From JANRKF01 sp033763575 (GTDB lineage: Bacteria; Pseudomonadota; Alphaproteobacteria; Rickettsiales; SXRF01): DNA of 64,000 nt. The number at the start of each line of letters is the position of its first letter. Within the stretch, counting starts at the first letter, position 1. This document shows, one piece after another, positions 31,798-39,972 of this stretch. The stretch covers positions 1-64,000 of the forward strand of contig JANRKF010000033.1 of assembly GCA_033763575.1 (NCBI GenBank), given 5' to 3'. Position numbers and translations under genes: made by a program. The notes under the pieces were generated by a model. It was not told where the DNA came from, searched no databases, and saw only the letters and a list, made by a program, of their open reading frames with translations.

Positions 31798-34728
31798 TCA
31801 ATACCCACTCCATTCGCTGCGGCGGATAAGATGGTCATATTCATCCCGATATTCCGGTAGTTTAGGGATGATTTCCGGGGCGTAAGGAGTATTTGCGGTG
31901 AGGCTTTCGGCAATCATCGCAAAAAGCTCCTCCTGCGTGCGCGCAAGCAAGTCGGTTGCCTCGCTGATTTCGACAAAATCCTTGCCCTGCTCGCGGGTTT
32001 TGAGCGCCCAGTAAATCAGCGCGCCGGGCGAGGCAGCGATGCGGCCGGAACGAATCAGCGCCAGCGCGGTAAGCGGCAATTGCTTCGCCTCGCCCTTTTC
32101 GACATTGGCTTTGCCGGGCGGCGTGCCGGTTTTGTAATCGATGAGGCGGAAGCTGCCCGCCATCACATCCACCCGGTCGGCGCGGGCGGAAAAAATGATG
32201 CGCTCCCCGGCAATCTCAAATTCCCACTTCGCCGAGACCTCGCTTTCGGTGCTGTATCGTTCGCGGCGAAACTCACGTTCGCGGGCGAGCCAATGGCGGG
32301 CGATCGCCTCAAAACGCGGCCACCAGAGCGTCGCCACGCTGGGACGGTGCATATAAGGCTGGAACTCGCGCTGCCCCTGCGCGATCAGAATCTGGTAAGC
32401 CTGTTCGGGCAGGGCGTCCGGATGCGCCGCCGAAAAATGCTCAAGCGCCGAGTGAATCAACTCGCCGAACTCGCGGTTGTCCGGCTCCGCGTCGAGCTCG
32501 TCCAGCGCTTTCAATCCCAGAATATATTTCGCGTAGAAGGCATAGGGTTCGCTGCTCCACAAATCGATAGCGCTCGGCGAAAAGCGGCGCGGGCGGGCGG
32601 AAGGCGGCGGCACCGGCTTCGGGCGCTCAAGCGGCGGAAGTGCGCGGGGCGCATCCTGCGCGTCGATGCTCGCCTGCATGAGGGCACTTATATCCATCGC
32701 CGCAAGCAGTTGCGGGTTTTTCCCGCCGACCAGCGTAGCAAGCCGCACCCACCAGCGCGACGGCTCCTGCGGGCTTCCGGATATTTTCCGCGCGCGCGAC
32801 AAAATCACTTCCGGCGCATGCAGCAACATCCACACGTCATGCGCGCTCTGCCCGGTCTGCACCGCATGCGACGGCAGGCCGAACGATTCGCGCATCGGCG
32901 CGCTCATCCACGGATCGACGGTCATGGCGGCGGGCCATATCCCCTCGTTCATCTCGCCCAGAATGACGAGATCGTAATGCATGAGCCGCGCCTCAATGGG
33001 ACTTAGGATATGCAGGCGCGGATGGGTGCCAAACGGCCTGCGCGCCACTTCCCGCGCCAGCAGCGCATCGAACAAGGCGGGGTAATCATGCGGCAGGATA
33101 TCGCCGAGCGCAGCCGCTGCTACCGCCCATTCAGAGAGCGTTTTCGAGAGCGCCTCGCCGCTTTCCTGCGCCCATAAAATATCGCCACCGCTTTGGTCTT
33201 GCGTAGTGGCGATCGCCTCGGCAACGCGGCAATGCACCGCCAGCAATTCGGCCAACGGAGCCGGTGTATTGCGCAGGAACAACATCTCCAGCGGACGCAG
33301 CAGCTCGCGCAGCCGCGCAATGAATTGCTGCAACCCGGCAGAGGTGGTTTTTTCTTTGAGCTCCTCCACCAGCGCATCCATGCCCGGTTGCAGGCGCACG
33401 CCGCGCAGGCAGGCGGCCTCCAGCGCACGGCTATATTCACGCGCCGCCACCGTATCCGATTCCACCGCCGCGAAAGGATGGCGCAGCAATGCAAGCAGCG
33501 GCAGCGGGGCCGCACCGCTTACCGCCACTTCCAGCAACAGCCGCATGAACACGGCGCCCGGCGTATCGCGCATCGGCTGCCCCGCCGAATCATCGATGGC
33601 GATGCCCCAGCGCGCACATTGCGCCGACACCATCCGCGCAAGCTGGCGGTCGGGCGTGATGAGGGCGGCGGTTTTTTCCGGCACCTCCAGCGCCTCGCGC
33701 AGCTTGAACGCAATCATCCGCGCTTCGTCGTTCTGCGTGTCGGCCTGCATCAGCGACAGATGCGCGAAATCCTGTCCAAGCGGCAACTCCGCCTCTCGCC
33801 AACGGGCGGTGAGAGCGGCGGGGGCAAAGAGCGTGCTCATTCCCTCTCCATTAGGGGGAGGGTTAGGGTGGGGGCATATTTGCGTTATATTACGAACATT
33901 GTGCAGGAATGCCCCCCTCCCGGCCTCCCCCCTACTGGGTGAGGAGAGGAGGAAATGCCGCAGGCCGTATTGCGGATGGGTGGGGTCGAGCTGGTCCCAC
34001 GCGGCATCGGTCATGGCGGCATCAAGCCCGGGCAAAATCACCATGCCGTTCGGCATCGCTGCAATCGCCCGAAGGAGCGCAGCAGTCGCAGGGATACTGC
34101 CGGTCGAGCCCGCCGCGACCACCGGGAAATCCGGCGGCGAGAGGCGCCATTTTTCCGCAAGCTGCAACATGCGGTCGCGCATGACCTCCGCCTCGTCGCG
34201 CATCCCCGCTTCGGCCAGAATGCGCGGCCATTGGCGGGTGATGATGGTGAGGAATTCGGTGGTGGTTTTCCAGTGTTTGGCCAGCTCCTCGAACGGCGCC
34301 AGCTCTTTCAGCTTCTCAAAATCAAGGCTGTGCCGGATGGTTTCATCAAGCAGGCGGGCAAGCTCGACCGCAAGCTGATAGGCCCGCGCCGGCGTGGTTT
34401 GCCCCTGCCCGAGAATGAGGCGGGTAAGCATGGAGAGCCGCTCTTTCTCCGGCATGATGCGCGGCACCTCTTCGCCCGCGAGCGCAAGAATATCCGCCTC
34501 GCCGTCGATTTCACCGATCGGCATGATGCGCGGCAGCAGAAGCGGCGTGCCCATGCTTTCGCGCAAAAACGCCTCGCGCAGGCTGCGGCAGCTCCGGCGC
34601 GACGGCAGCAGCACCAGCGTCCGCGCCAGCTCCAGCGGATCGCCGCGATGCTTCGCAAGCAGCATACCGGCCAGTGCATCGAGGAACGGCAGGTGCGGCG
34701 GCAGGTTATAAAAACATCGAACGCTCAT
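31798..34728 (-). CDS. addB: double-strand break repair protein AddB with repeat insertion
   Basis: A 976-residue AddB of the alphaproteobacterial type, the second nuclease subunit of AddAB, which resects double-strand breaks for RecA. It starts MSVRCFYNLPPHLPFLDALA with a degenerate helicase-like half (LVLLPSRRSCRSLREAF) and ends in the RecB-type nuclease (SFRLIDYKTGTPPGKAN). Around plus 33838-33955 the frame runs through a palindromic repeat that adds about 38 residues (SSPSRGEAGRGAF...CPHPNPPPNGEG) in a non-conserved segment. GAAGG stands before ATG 34728; 34734 is also possible. AddA is not in the window. Confidence 0.93.
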   Translation of the reverse strand: MSVRCFYNLPPHLPFLDALAGMLLAKHRGDPLELARTLVLLPSRRSCRSLREAFLRESMGTPLLLPRIMPIGEIDGEADILALAGEEVPRIMPEKERLSMLTRLILGQGQTTPARAYQLAVELARLLDETIRHSLDFEKLKELAPFEELAKHWKTTTEFLTIITRQWPRILAEAGMRDEAEVMRDRMLQLAEKWRLSPPDFPVVAAGSTGSIPATAALLRAIAAMPNGMVILPGLDAAMTDAAWDQLDPTHPQYGLRHFLLSSPSRGEAGRGAFLHNVRNITQICPHPNPPPNGEGMSTLFAPAALTARWREAELPLGQDFAHLSLMQADTQNDEARMIAFKLREALEVPEKTAALITPDRQLARMVSAQCARWGIAIDDSAGQPMRDTPGAVFMRLLLEVAVSGAAPLPLLALLRHPFAAVESDTVAAREYSRALEAACLRGVRLQPGMDALVEELKEKTTSAGLQQFIARLRELLRPLEMLFLRNTPAPLAELLAVHCRVAEAIATTQDQSGGDILWAQESGEALSKTLSEWAVAAAALGDILPHDYPALFDALLAREVARRPFGTHPRLHILSPIEARLMHYDLVILGEMNEGIWPAAMTVDPWMSAPMRESFGLPSHAVQTGQSAHDVWMLLHAPEVILSRARKISGSPQEPSRWWVRLATLVGGKNPQLLAAMDISALMQASIDAQDAPRALPPLERPKPVPPPSARPRRFSPSAIDLWSSEPYAFYAKYILGLKALDELDAEPDNREFGELIHSALEHFSAAHPDALPEQAYQILIAQGQREFQPYMHRPSVATLWWPRFEAIARHWLAREREFRRERYSTESEVSAKWEFEIAGERIIFSARADRVDVMAGSFRLIDYKTGTPPGKANVEKGEAKQLPLTALALIRSGRIAASPGALIYWALKTREQGKDFVEISEATDLLARTQEELFAMIAESLTANTPYAPEIIPKLPEYRDEYDHLIRRSEWSGY
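33838..33955. repeat. palindromic repeat inserted in frame in addB
   Basis: ccctctccattagggggagg on the left and gcccccctcccggcc...gaggagagg on the right, with a central tgcgttatattacg. No stop in the addB frame. Confidence 0.8.
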
Positions 34729-34740
34729 ACACATACCTTC

Positions 34741-34943
34741 GCTCCCCCCTTGAGGGGGAGCGGCTGAAAGCGAGCATGTAAAGCGACGCTCGAAGCTGTG
34801 GGGGGTGATTTTTGAAACTGGCACAAGGCGTCAAGCATCAGATAGGCGATGCCCAGCCCGCGACCTTCAACATCTAATCCCCCCCACGGCTTAACCAGCG
34901 TGCGTTGCACTTGGTTTCGCCTGCTCCCCCTCAAGGGGGGAGC
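34741..34943. mobile_element. 203-bp element with perfect 21-bp terminal inverted repeats
   Basis: The ends at 34741-34761 and 34923-34943 are exact inverted repeats with core CTCCCCCCTTGAGGGGGAG. They match the ends of the 175-bp family at 36676 and 55398, but the interior differs. It fills most of the 318-base gap between addB and the ATPase gene. Possible decayed target duplication: aaaacatcg at 34711-34719 and 34962-34970, both reading RCF in the addB frame. Confidence 0.7.
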
Positions 34944-35046
34944 GTAGTATAGAAGTATATGAAAACATCGGTTATTCATGATATCTTAATATGTAAAACG
35001 CATAGATTATGCTATCATTACTCCATACCAGACGATGTGAAAAGAC

Positions 35047-36678
35047 ATGGTTGCTGACATCGAACAAGTGCCGGAATTATTGGCCTACGAATTAGCCACG
35101 CTTTGGCGCGCCCATGCGGCGGTGGGGCTTTCGGGCTTCATGCAGCTCTATACCCGCGACGACCAGGTGCCGTTTCGCGCCAAGCAGGCGGGGCTTTCGT
35201 TCTGGTTCGGGCCGGACGACAACGAGGCGGCGATTGCCGAGATCATCCGGCATTACAACTCCGGCCAGCTTCCCAACACGCCGCTCCTCCTCAACCCCAT
35301 CGTGCATAAAAAAGAGGGGGGCGATTATGTGCCGCTCGGTTCGGGGTTCGCGTGGTGCACATCGCTCTCGCTTGGCGTCGATGTCCTCAACAACGAATCC
35401 GGCGAGCGGCTTCAGGAGGCGGGCGCCATCGCCGGGCTGTTCGAGCGCGGCGATAATGACCGCGCCGGCCTCAAAATCCTCGCCTTCACCACCGAAGCCC
35501 AACCACCCACAGGGGACGGGAAAACCGTCACCGGCTGCCGCGAGCTTTACGAGCTGGCCCATATCAAAAGCGAGCAATATGCCGGTCATTACCTGCTGTC
35601 GGGTATTTCCTACCTCACCAATAACGGCCTGTTCCAGCACCCCGATTTCAGGGCGCTGTTTAAAAGCGAAGTGGACATAAAAACGCTCGCGATCAATGTG
35701 CAAAACGTGATCGATGCCGCCTATTGCTGGAATGCTTACGACCACCACCATTCGCTCTACCAGAAATTCGGGCGCAAACCGGCGAATGTCGAACAAAACC
35801 TGCGTTTTTTCAATCTGGTCGCACGCGATGTGAGGCTGTTCGATGCCACCGGCCCGATGCGCAAAGAGGCCGATGCCATGTTCGAATTTATCGTGCCGGG
35901 ATGGATTCCCCGCGGCGCGGTGACGCTGCTTGCGGCTTCCGGCGGCACCGGAAAATCCAGCCTCGCCCACCAGCTCTGCGTCATGGGCGCGATCGATTAC
36001 AAGAAAGGCGAAGAAGCGCCGAAATGGCTGGGCCAGCGGCTGGCGATCGAGAAATGCACCGGCATCAATGTTTATTTCGCAGGCGAGGACGGCCCGCCGA
36101 TCATCAACGCTCGCGCCGCGCTGTTCGACCCCAAGGGCCGCGCCAAACGCCTGATGTTCCAACGCACCGATTTCGGCGAGGGCGTCACCTTCCCGGAATA
36201 TCTCCGCAGCCTGCACAAGATTCCGGAAGTGCCGATCATGGTGATCGATCCGGCGCGGAAATACCTGACCGGCGATGAGAACGACGCCGGGGCGGTGAGT
36301 GAATTCTTCGAGGCGATTGAAGAATTCGCAATCAAGAAAAATACCGCCGTGGTGGTGGTGCATCACCTGCAGAAAAACGCCTACCCCAAAACCGCGCGCG
36401 AGGTGCTCGATATGCTGCGTGGATCGCAGGTGTTCATCGACCGGCCCCGCGTGGTAATCGGCATGTTCCGCGACGGGCCGTATACGATTGCCGGGCTGGC
36501 CAAAAACAACATCCCGCCGAATATGGGCATGGTCGCCGAGGAGCGCGTTTTCGCCCGCGACCCGCAGCATTTAAGCCTCATCTGGATGCCCGGCGACCAG
36601 GGCATACGCAATGCAGCGCTTTCGGAAGAAGAGCTGGAAGCGCTCGCCGAAGAAGCCAAAAAAGAGGGCCGGATCTAA
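35047..36678 (+). CDS. RecA-fold AAA ATPase (RepA/DnaB-like helicase family)
   Basis: A 543-residue protein. The N-terminal half (QVPELLAYELATLWRAHAAVGLSGFMQLY...) is of unknown fold. The C-terminal half is a hexameric-helicase-like ATPase: PGWIPRGAVTLLAASGGTGKSSLAHQL (Walker A GGTGKSS), VPIMVIDPARKYLTGDENDA (Walker B), VVVVHHLQKNA (sensor). This matches AAA_25/RepA-type plasmid or phage replication ATPases, though the role here is not shown. It stands alone, behind a repeat element, and its last codons are duplicated after the element at 36676. Confidence 0.8.
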   Translation: MVADIEQVPELLAYELATLWRAHAAVGLSGFMQLYTRDDQVPFRAKQAGLSFWFGPDDNEAAIAEIIRHYNSGQLPNTPLLLNPIVHKKEGGDYVPLGSGFAWCTSLSLGVDVLNNESGERLQEAGAIAGLFERGDNDRAGLKILAFTTEAQPPTGDGKTVTGCRELYELAHIKSEQYAGHYLLSGISYLTNNGLFQHPDFRALFKSEVDIKTLAINVQNVIDAAYCWNAYDHHHSLYQKFGRKPANVEQNLRFFNLVARDVRLFDATGPMRKEADAMFEFIVPGWIPRGAVTLLAASGGTGKSSLAHQLCVMGAIDYKKGEEAPKWLGQRLAIEKCTGINVYFAGEDGPPIINARAALFDPKGRAKRLMFQRTDFGEGVTFPEYLRSLHKIPEVPIMVIDPARKYLTGDENDAGAVSEFFEAIEEFAIKKNTAVVVVHHLQKNAYPKTAREVLDMLRGSQVFIDRPRVVIGMFRDGPYTIAGLAKNNIPPNMGMVAEERVFARDPQHLSLIWMPGDQGIRNAALSEEELEALAEEAKKEGRI

Positions 36679-36850
36679 AACCTCCCCCCTTGAGGGGGAG
36701 GAAGAAATTTCTTGGGCTTACAACGTAAGCCTTAGAAATTTCAGGTGGGGGGTACAGCTTCTTCAAGTTTACCCCTCTCCCACTCGACTAACCGCTTCCC
36801 TTCGGTAAGCGGAAGTCTCGTTGCCCTCTCCCTCAAGGGGAGAGGGAATA
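36676..36850. mobile_element. 175-bp MITE-like element, copy A
   Basis: Begins TAAAACCTCCCCCC, so its first bases supply the TAA of the ATPase gene. It ends near gagagggaata. Terminal-type palindromes sit at both ends, with an internal stem (gaaatttcttgggcttac against gtaagccttagaaatttc). Flanking 24 of 26 bases are duplicated: 36652-36677 and 36851-36876. Nearly identical in reverse orientation to 55398-55571. Confidence 0.85.
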
Positions 36851-36882
36851 GAAGCCAAAAAAGAGGGGCGGATTTAGCTTTT

Positions 36883-36972
36883 GTCATTGCGAGGAGCGCA
36901 GCGACGTGGCAATCCATTTTACTTATCAACACAGGCAAGGCAGATGGATTGCTTTGCTATGCTCGCAATGAC
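36883..36972. repeat. REP-like palindrome upstream of tgt
   Basis: gtcattgcgaggagcgcagc with gtggcaatccat at the left, and atggattgctttgctatgc with tcgcaatgac at the right. Same family as 18243 and 27818. It fills the gap up to tgt. Confidence 0.85.
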
Positions 36973-36981
36973 GAATAGAAC

Positions 36982-38166
36982 ATGACCACGCATTTCACCA
37001 TCAAAGCCACCGACGGCCCGGCCCGGCTCGGCACACTTAAAACCGCGCATGGCGACATTCGCACGCCCGCCTTCATGCCGGTGGGCACGGTGGGTACGGT
37101 CAAGGGCATGAAGCCCGACGAGGTAAAAAAGCTGGGCGCGGATATACTCCTCGGCAACACCTATCACCTCATGCTGCGGCCCACGGCGGAGCGGGTGGCG
37201 AAGCTCGGCGGCCTGCACAAATTCATGAACTGGCACGGGCCGATACTCACCGATTCCGGCGGGTTTCAGGTGATGTCGCTCGCGAAACTTCGCAAAATAA
37301 ATGAGAACGGCGTCACCTTCCAATCGCATCTGGATGGCACGAAGATCGAGCTTTCGCCCGAACGCTCGATGGAAATCCAGCATCTGCTGGGCGCGGATAT
37401 CACCATGGCGTTCGATGAATGCACGCCCTTCCCCGCCACGCATGAGGTGGCGAAGGAGAGCATGGAGCTTTCGATGCGCTGGGCACAAAGATCCAAAGAT
37501 GCATTCGCATCTTTGAAGGGATTGGGCACTAGGGATTCGGGATTAGGGAAGGATGGTTTGATTTCTAATCCCCAATCCCCAAAGCCTAATCCCCTGCTCT
37601 TCGGCATCGTGCAGGGTGGGGTGTACAAAGATCTGCGCGAAATCTCCGCCGAAGCGCTCAAAAAAATCGGCTTCGATGGCTATGCCATTGGCGGCCTCGC
37701 CGTGGGTGAAGGGCAGGAGCTGATGTTTCAAACGCTGGACATCACCATGCCGCATCTGCCGAAAGAACAGCCGCGTTATCTGATGGGGGTGGGCAAGCCG
37801 GATGACATCATCGGCGCGGTCATGCGCGGGGTGGATATGTTTGATTGCGTGATTCCCACAAGAAGTGGCCGCAATGCGCGGGGCTATACTTTCTCCGGCG
37901 AAATGAACCTGCGCAATGCCAAATTCGCCGACGACAATACGCCGCTGGAGGCCCGATGTCCCTGCACGCTCTGCACCCAGTTTTCCCGTGCATACCTGCA
38001 CCATTTATTCAAATCGGATGAGATGCTGGGGCCGATGCTGCTCACCGAACATAATCTCACCTTTTACCAGCGCTTGATGGCTCAGATTCGCGAGGCAATT
38101 ACACATGGAAAGCTTACACAGTATCATGCAGCCTTCATGCAGGGGTATCATGCGGAGAAAGACTAA
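36982..38166 (+). CDS. tgt: queuine tRNA-ribosyltransferase with repeat insertion
   Basis: A 394-residue Tgt that swaps guanine-34 for queuosine base in GUN-anticodon tRNAs. Visible: GTVGTVKGMKPDEVKKLGADILLGNTYHL, catalytic Asp in LTDSGGFQVMSL, VDMFDCVIPTRSGRNARGYTF with the second catalytic Asp, and zinc ligands in CPCTLC. Normal length is near 375; the excess is a palindromic repeat of about 100 bases (37495-37600) encoding KGLGTRDSGLGKDGLISNPQ and SPKPNP between the SKDAF helix and LFGIVQGGVY. Reading frame is kept. Start ATG follows a REP-like repeat. Confidence 0.95.
   Translation: MTTHFTIKATDGPARLGTLKTAHGDIRTPAFMPVGTVGTVKGMKPDEVKKLGADILLGNTYHLMLRPTAERVAKLGGLHKFMNWHGPILTDSGGFQVMSLAKLRKINENGVTFQSHLDGTKIELSPERSMEIQHLLGADITMAFDECTPFPATHEVAKESMELSMRWAQRSKDAFASLKGLGTRDSGLGKDGLISNPQSPKPNPLLFGIVQGGVYKDLREISAEALKKIGFDGYAIGGLAVGEGQELMFQTLDITMPHLPKEQPRYLMGVGKPDDIIGAVMRGVDMFDCVIPTRSGRNARGYTFSGEMNLRNAKFADDNTPLEARCPCTLCTQFSRAYLHHLFKSDEMLGPMLLTEHNLTFYQRLMAQIREAITHGKLTQYHAAFMQGYHAEKD
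37495..37600. repeat. palindromic repeat inserted in frame in tgt
   Basis: A perfect stem aaagatgc-attc-gcatcttt (37495-37514) followed by ggattgggcactagggattc / gggattaggg and, inverted, taatccccaatccccaaag / cctaatcccc. Confidence 0.8.
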
Positions 38167-39151
38167 GTATTTTATTGCTGTGTTGCTGTTGATTTTTGCT
38201 GCGGTGGCGATATTCGCTTCGCAGTTCTCGCTGCATGGCGAGCTGGAAAAGCGCATAAGCGCCGCGCTTGCCGCGCAAGGATTATCGGACGTGAAAATCA
38301 CCATTGCCGAGCTCGACGAACGGCATATTCTTTTTTCGCATATATCCTTTGCGAAAGATAAAATACAGCTGGCGGCGGATGATGTGAATATCACCGCGAC
38401 CGCCCTGCCCGTTGCCGAATTGCTGCGTAAAAACTACGCGAATCTCTCCGCCGAATGGTCGGTAAAATCGCTCGTCGTCTCCGGCCTGCCGCAAGAGCTG
38501 CCAAGCTTTTCTGGCGAAGGAAAACTCCGTGGCGATGAAATTTCCGGCACGCTGCATGATGCGGGCCGCCGGTATGAAAGCAGTTTCATCATAAACCCGG
38601 TGAAGGCCGTGCTGCATAATATTCGCCTGCCGTGGGAAGGTGCCGTGGTGAGCGCGAAGGAGGTGGCGTTTTCGTTCGGCGAACCGAAGCCCATCCATAT
38701 TCCCCTGCGTATTGAAAAGCTGCCGCTTACCACCCTGCTTGCGATGATTTCCAGCGACAAGGCAAGCGGCACCGGCACGGTATCGGGCAACACGGAGCTG
38801 ATTATTTTTCCGGACGGGAATTTCAGCCTCGGCAACGGAACATTCACCGCGGGAAAAGACGGGCTGATTCAGCTCTCGCCGGAGGTGCTGCCGGGCGACG
38901 CGCCGCAAATGGAGATTGCGCGGCAGGCGCTCGCCAATTTTCATTACAAAGATTTAAGGCTGACGTTATCTCCGGATAAGCGCGGCAAAGTGTCTATCCG
39001 CCTGAATCTGGAAGGAAACAACCCGGACGCGCTCGGCGGACGCCCGGTAAAATTAAATATAAATCTTTCCGGCGATGTGCTAGAACTGTTACAACAAACC
39101 ATCATGCCGATGGCCGATCCGACCCGTTTGATAGAAAAGGACACACGATGA
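38150..39151 (+). CDS. ydbH: YdbH-family intermembrane phospholipid transport protein
   Basis: A 333-residue protein with an N-terminal membrane anchor (TKYFIAVLLLIFAAVAIFASQF) and a periplasmic beta-rich body ending KVSIRLNLEGNNPDALGGRPVKLNINLSGDVLELL, the conserved C-terminal block of YdbH. In E. coli YdbH, TamB and YhdP form bridges that carry phospholipid to the outer membrane. It is much shorter than E. coli YdbH (about 880). ATG 38150 has AGGGG eight bases upstream and overlaps the tgt end by 17 bases; a longer start at 38105 is possible. Confidence 0.85.
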   Translation: MRRKTKYFIAVLLLIFAAVAIFASQFSLHGELEKRISAALAAQGLSDVKITIAELDERHILFSHISFAKDKIQLAADDVNITATALPVAELLRKNYANLSAEWSVKSLVVSGLPQELPSFSGEGKLRGDEISGTLHDAGRRYESSFIINPVKAVLHNIRLPWEGAVVSAKEVAFSFGEPKPIHIPLRIEKLPLTTLLAMISSDKASGTGTVSGNTELIIFPDGNFSLGNGTFTAGKDGLIQLSPEVLPGDAPQMEIARQALANFHYKDLRLTLSPDKRGKVSIRLNLEGNNPDALGGRPVKLNINLSGDVLELLQQTIMPMADPTRLIEKDTR

Positions 39152-39318
39152 GATATTTGACAGCCGCATTATTACTCGCCGCCTGCACGCCCACTGTCAA
39201 TGTGGGCACCGAGAAGCCAATCGAAATCAATATGAACATCAATATCGAGCATCGCGTGAAGATCGAAATCGAGAAAGATGTGCAGACCGCAATCAAAAAT
39301 AACAAAGATATTTTCTAG
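39148..39318 (+). CDS. ynbE: YnbE-like small lipoprotein
   Basis: A 56-residue lipoprotein: MRYLTAALLLAACTPTVNVG with lipobox LLAAC, then EKPIEINMNINIEHRVKIEIEKDVQ, the YnbE signature. In E. coli YnbE is an outer-membrane lipoprotein that pairs with YdbH. ATGA overlap with ydbH. Confidence 0.92.
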   Translation: MRYLTAALLLAACTPTVNVGTEKPIEINMNINIEHRVKIEIEKDVQTAIKNNKDIF

Positions 39319-39331
39319 TCAGGGAGCATAT

Positions 39332-39655
39332 ATGAAAAAATTATTCGTAGTGATGAGCAGCGTAATCATGATGGCCGCCCTGCCCGCCTGGGCGCTCGAT
39401 TTGCAGGAAGCGCGCACGCAGGGGCTGGTCGGCGAAACGCGTGCGGGCTATGTCGCACGCATTTCCGGCGGCGCGGAAGTGTCGGCGCTGGTATCGGATG
39501 TGAACCTGAAACGCCGCGAGGAATATGAGCGCATTTCCGGCGAAAACGGCCAGCCCGTGGATATAGTGGCGAAAATCGCCGCCGAAAAAATCATCACCGG
39601 CCTGCCCGCAGGCGCGAAATATAAAGATGCAAAGGGCAAGTGGGTAGCGCGATAA
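39332..39655 (+). CDS. ydbL: YdbL-family periplasmic protein (DUF1318)
   Basis: A 107-residue protein with a signal peptide (KKLFVVMSSVIMMAALPAWALDL) and the YdbL core LQEARTQGLVGETRAGYVAR ... LVSDVNLKRREEYERIS, IVAKIAAEKIITGLPAGAKYKDAKGKWV. AGGGAGCATAT fixes ATG 39332. It modulates the YdbH-YnbE complex in E. coli. Confidence 0.93.
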   Translation: MKKLFVVMSSVIMMAALPAWALDLQEARTQGLVGETRAGYVARISGGAEVSALVSDVNLKRREEYERISGENGQPVDIVAKIAAEKIITGLPAGAKYKDAKGKWVAR

Positions 39656-39782
39656 AAGGAATTGGCGCAAGATTGGCGGCGGTAGGCCGGTGAGTCGCTC
39701 TTTCTCAATGTGTTTTGAGACGCTATTGGCTCTCACCCTACGCCCGTTTGCATAAAAACACGAAAATAGTCGGCTTTACCTG

Positions 39783-39810
39783 TTGACAACCCTGACTAAA
39801 ACCTTATTGT
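39783..39810 (+). promoter_or_regulatory. promoter of tRNA-Lys
   Basis: TTGACA (39783-39788), 16-base spacer, TATTGT (39805-39810), 23 bases before the tRNA 5' end. The remaining gap from 39656 holds an imperfect palindrome (gtaggccggtgag / ctcaccctac) and nothing else recognised. Confidence 0.55.
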
Positions 39811-39832
39811 CCCACTCTCTTTTCACCGAAAT

Positions 39833-39908
39833 GATCCGGTAGCTCAGTCGGTAGAGCACCTGACTTTTAATCAGGTTGTCGCGGGTTCGATTCCCGCCCG
39901 GATCACCA
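39833..39908 (+). tRNA. tRNA-Lys(TTT)
   Basis: Acceptor GATCCGG (39833-39839) pairs with CCGGATC (39898-39904); A discriminator and encoded CCA at 39906-39908. D arm AGCTCAGTCGGTAGAGC, anticodon stem-loop CTGACTTTTAATCAG with TTT, T arm GCGGGTTCGATTCCCGC. 76 nt. Confidence 0.97.
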
Positions 39909-39972
39909 CCCTACGCCTGCGGCTTCGGGTGGCGCAGCCGCCTGATTGCCATTCTTAGGCAGAGGAGTGCCC

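Noticed and set aside
34725..34979. 84-codon minus-strand frame upstream of addB
   Set aside because: It is translation of the inverted-repeat element and a possible duplicated addB start; ends such as PPLRGSRR and PLKGGAK are typical repeat translations.
35047..36678. RecA-fold ATPase as evidence of a plasmid or phage replication module
   Set aside because: No origin repeats, partition or phage genes flank it; neighbours are chromosomal.
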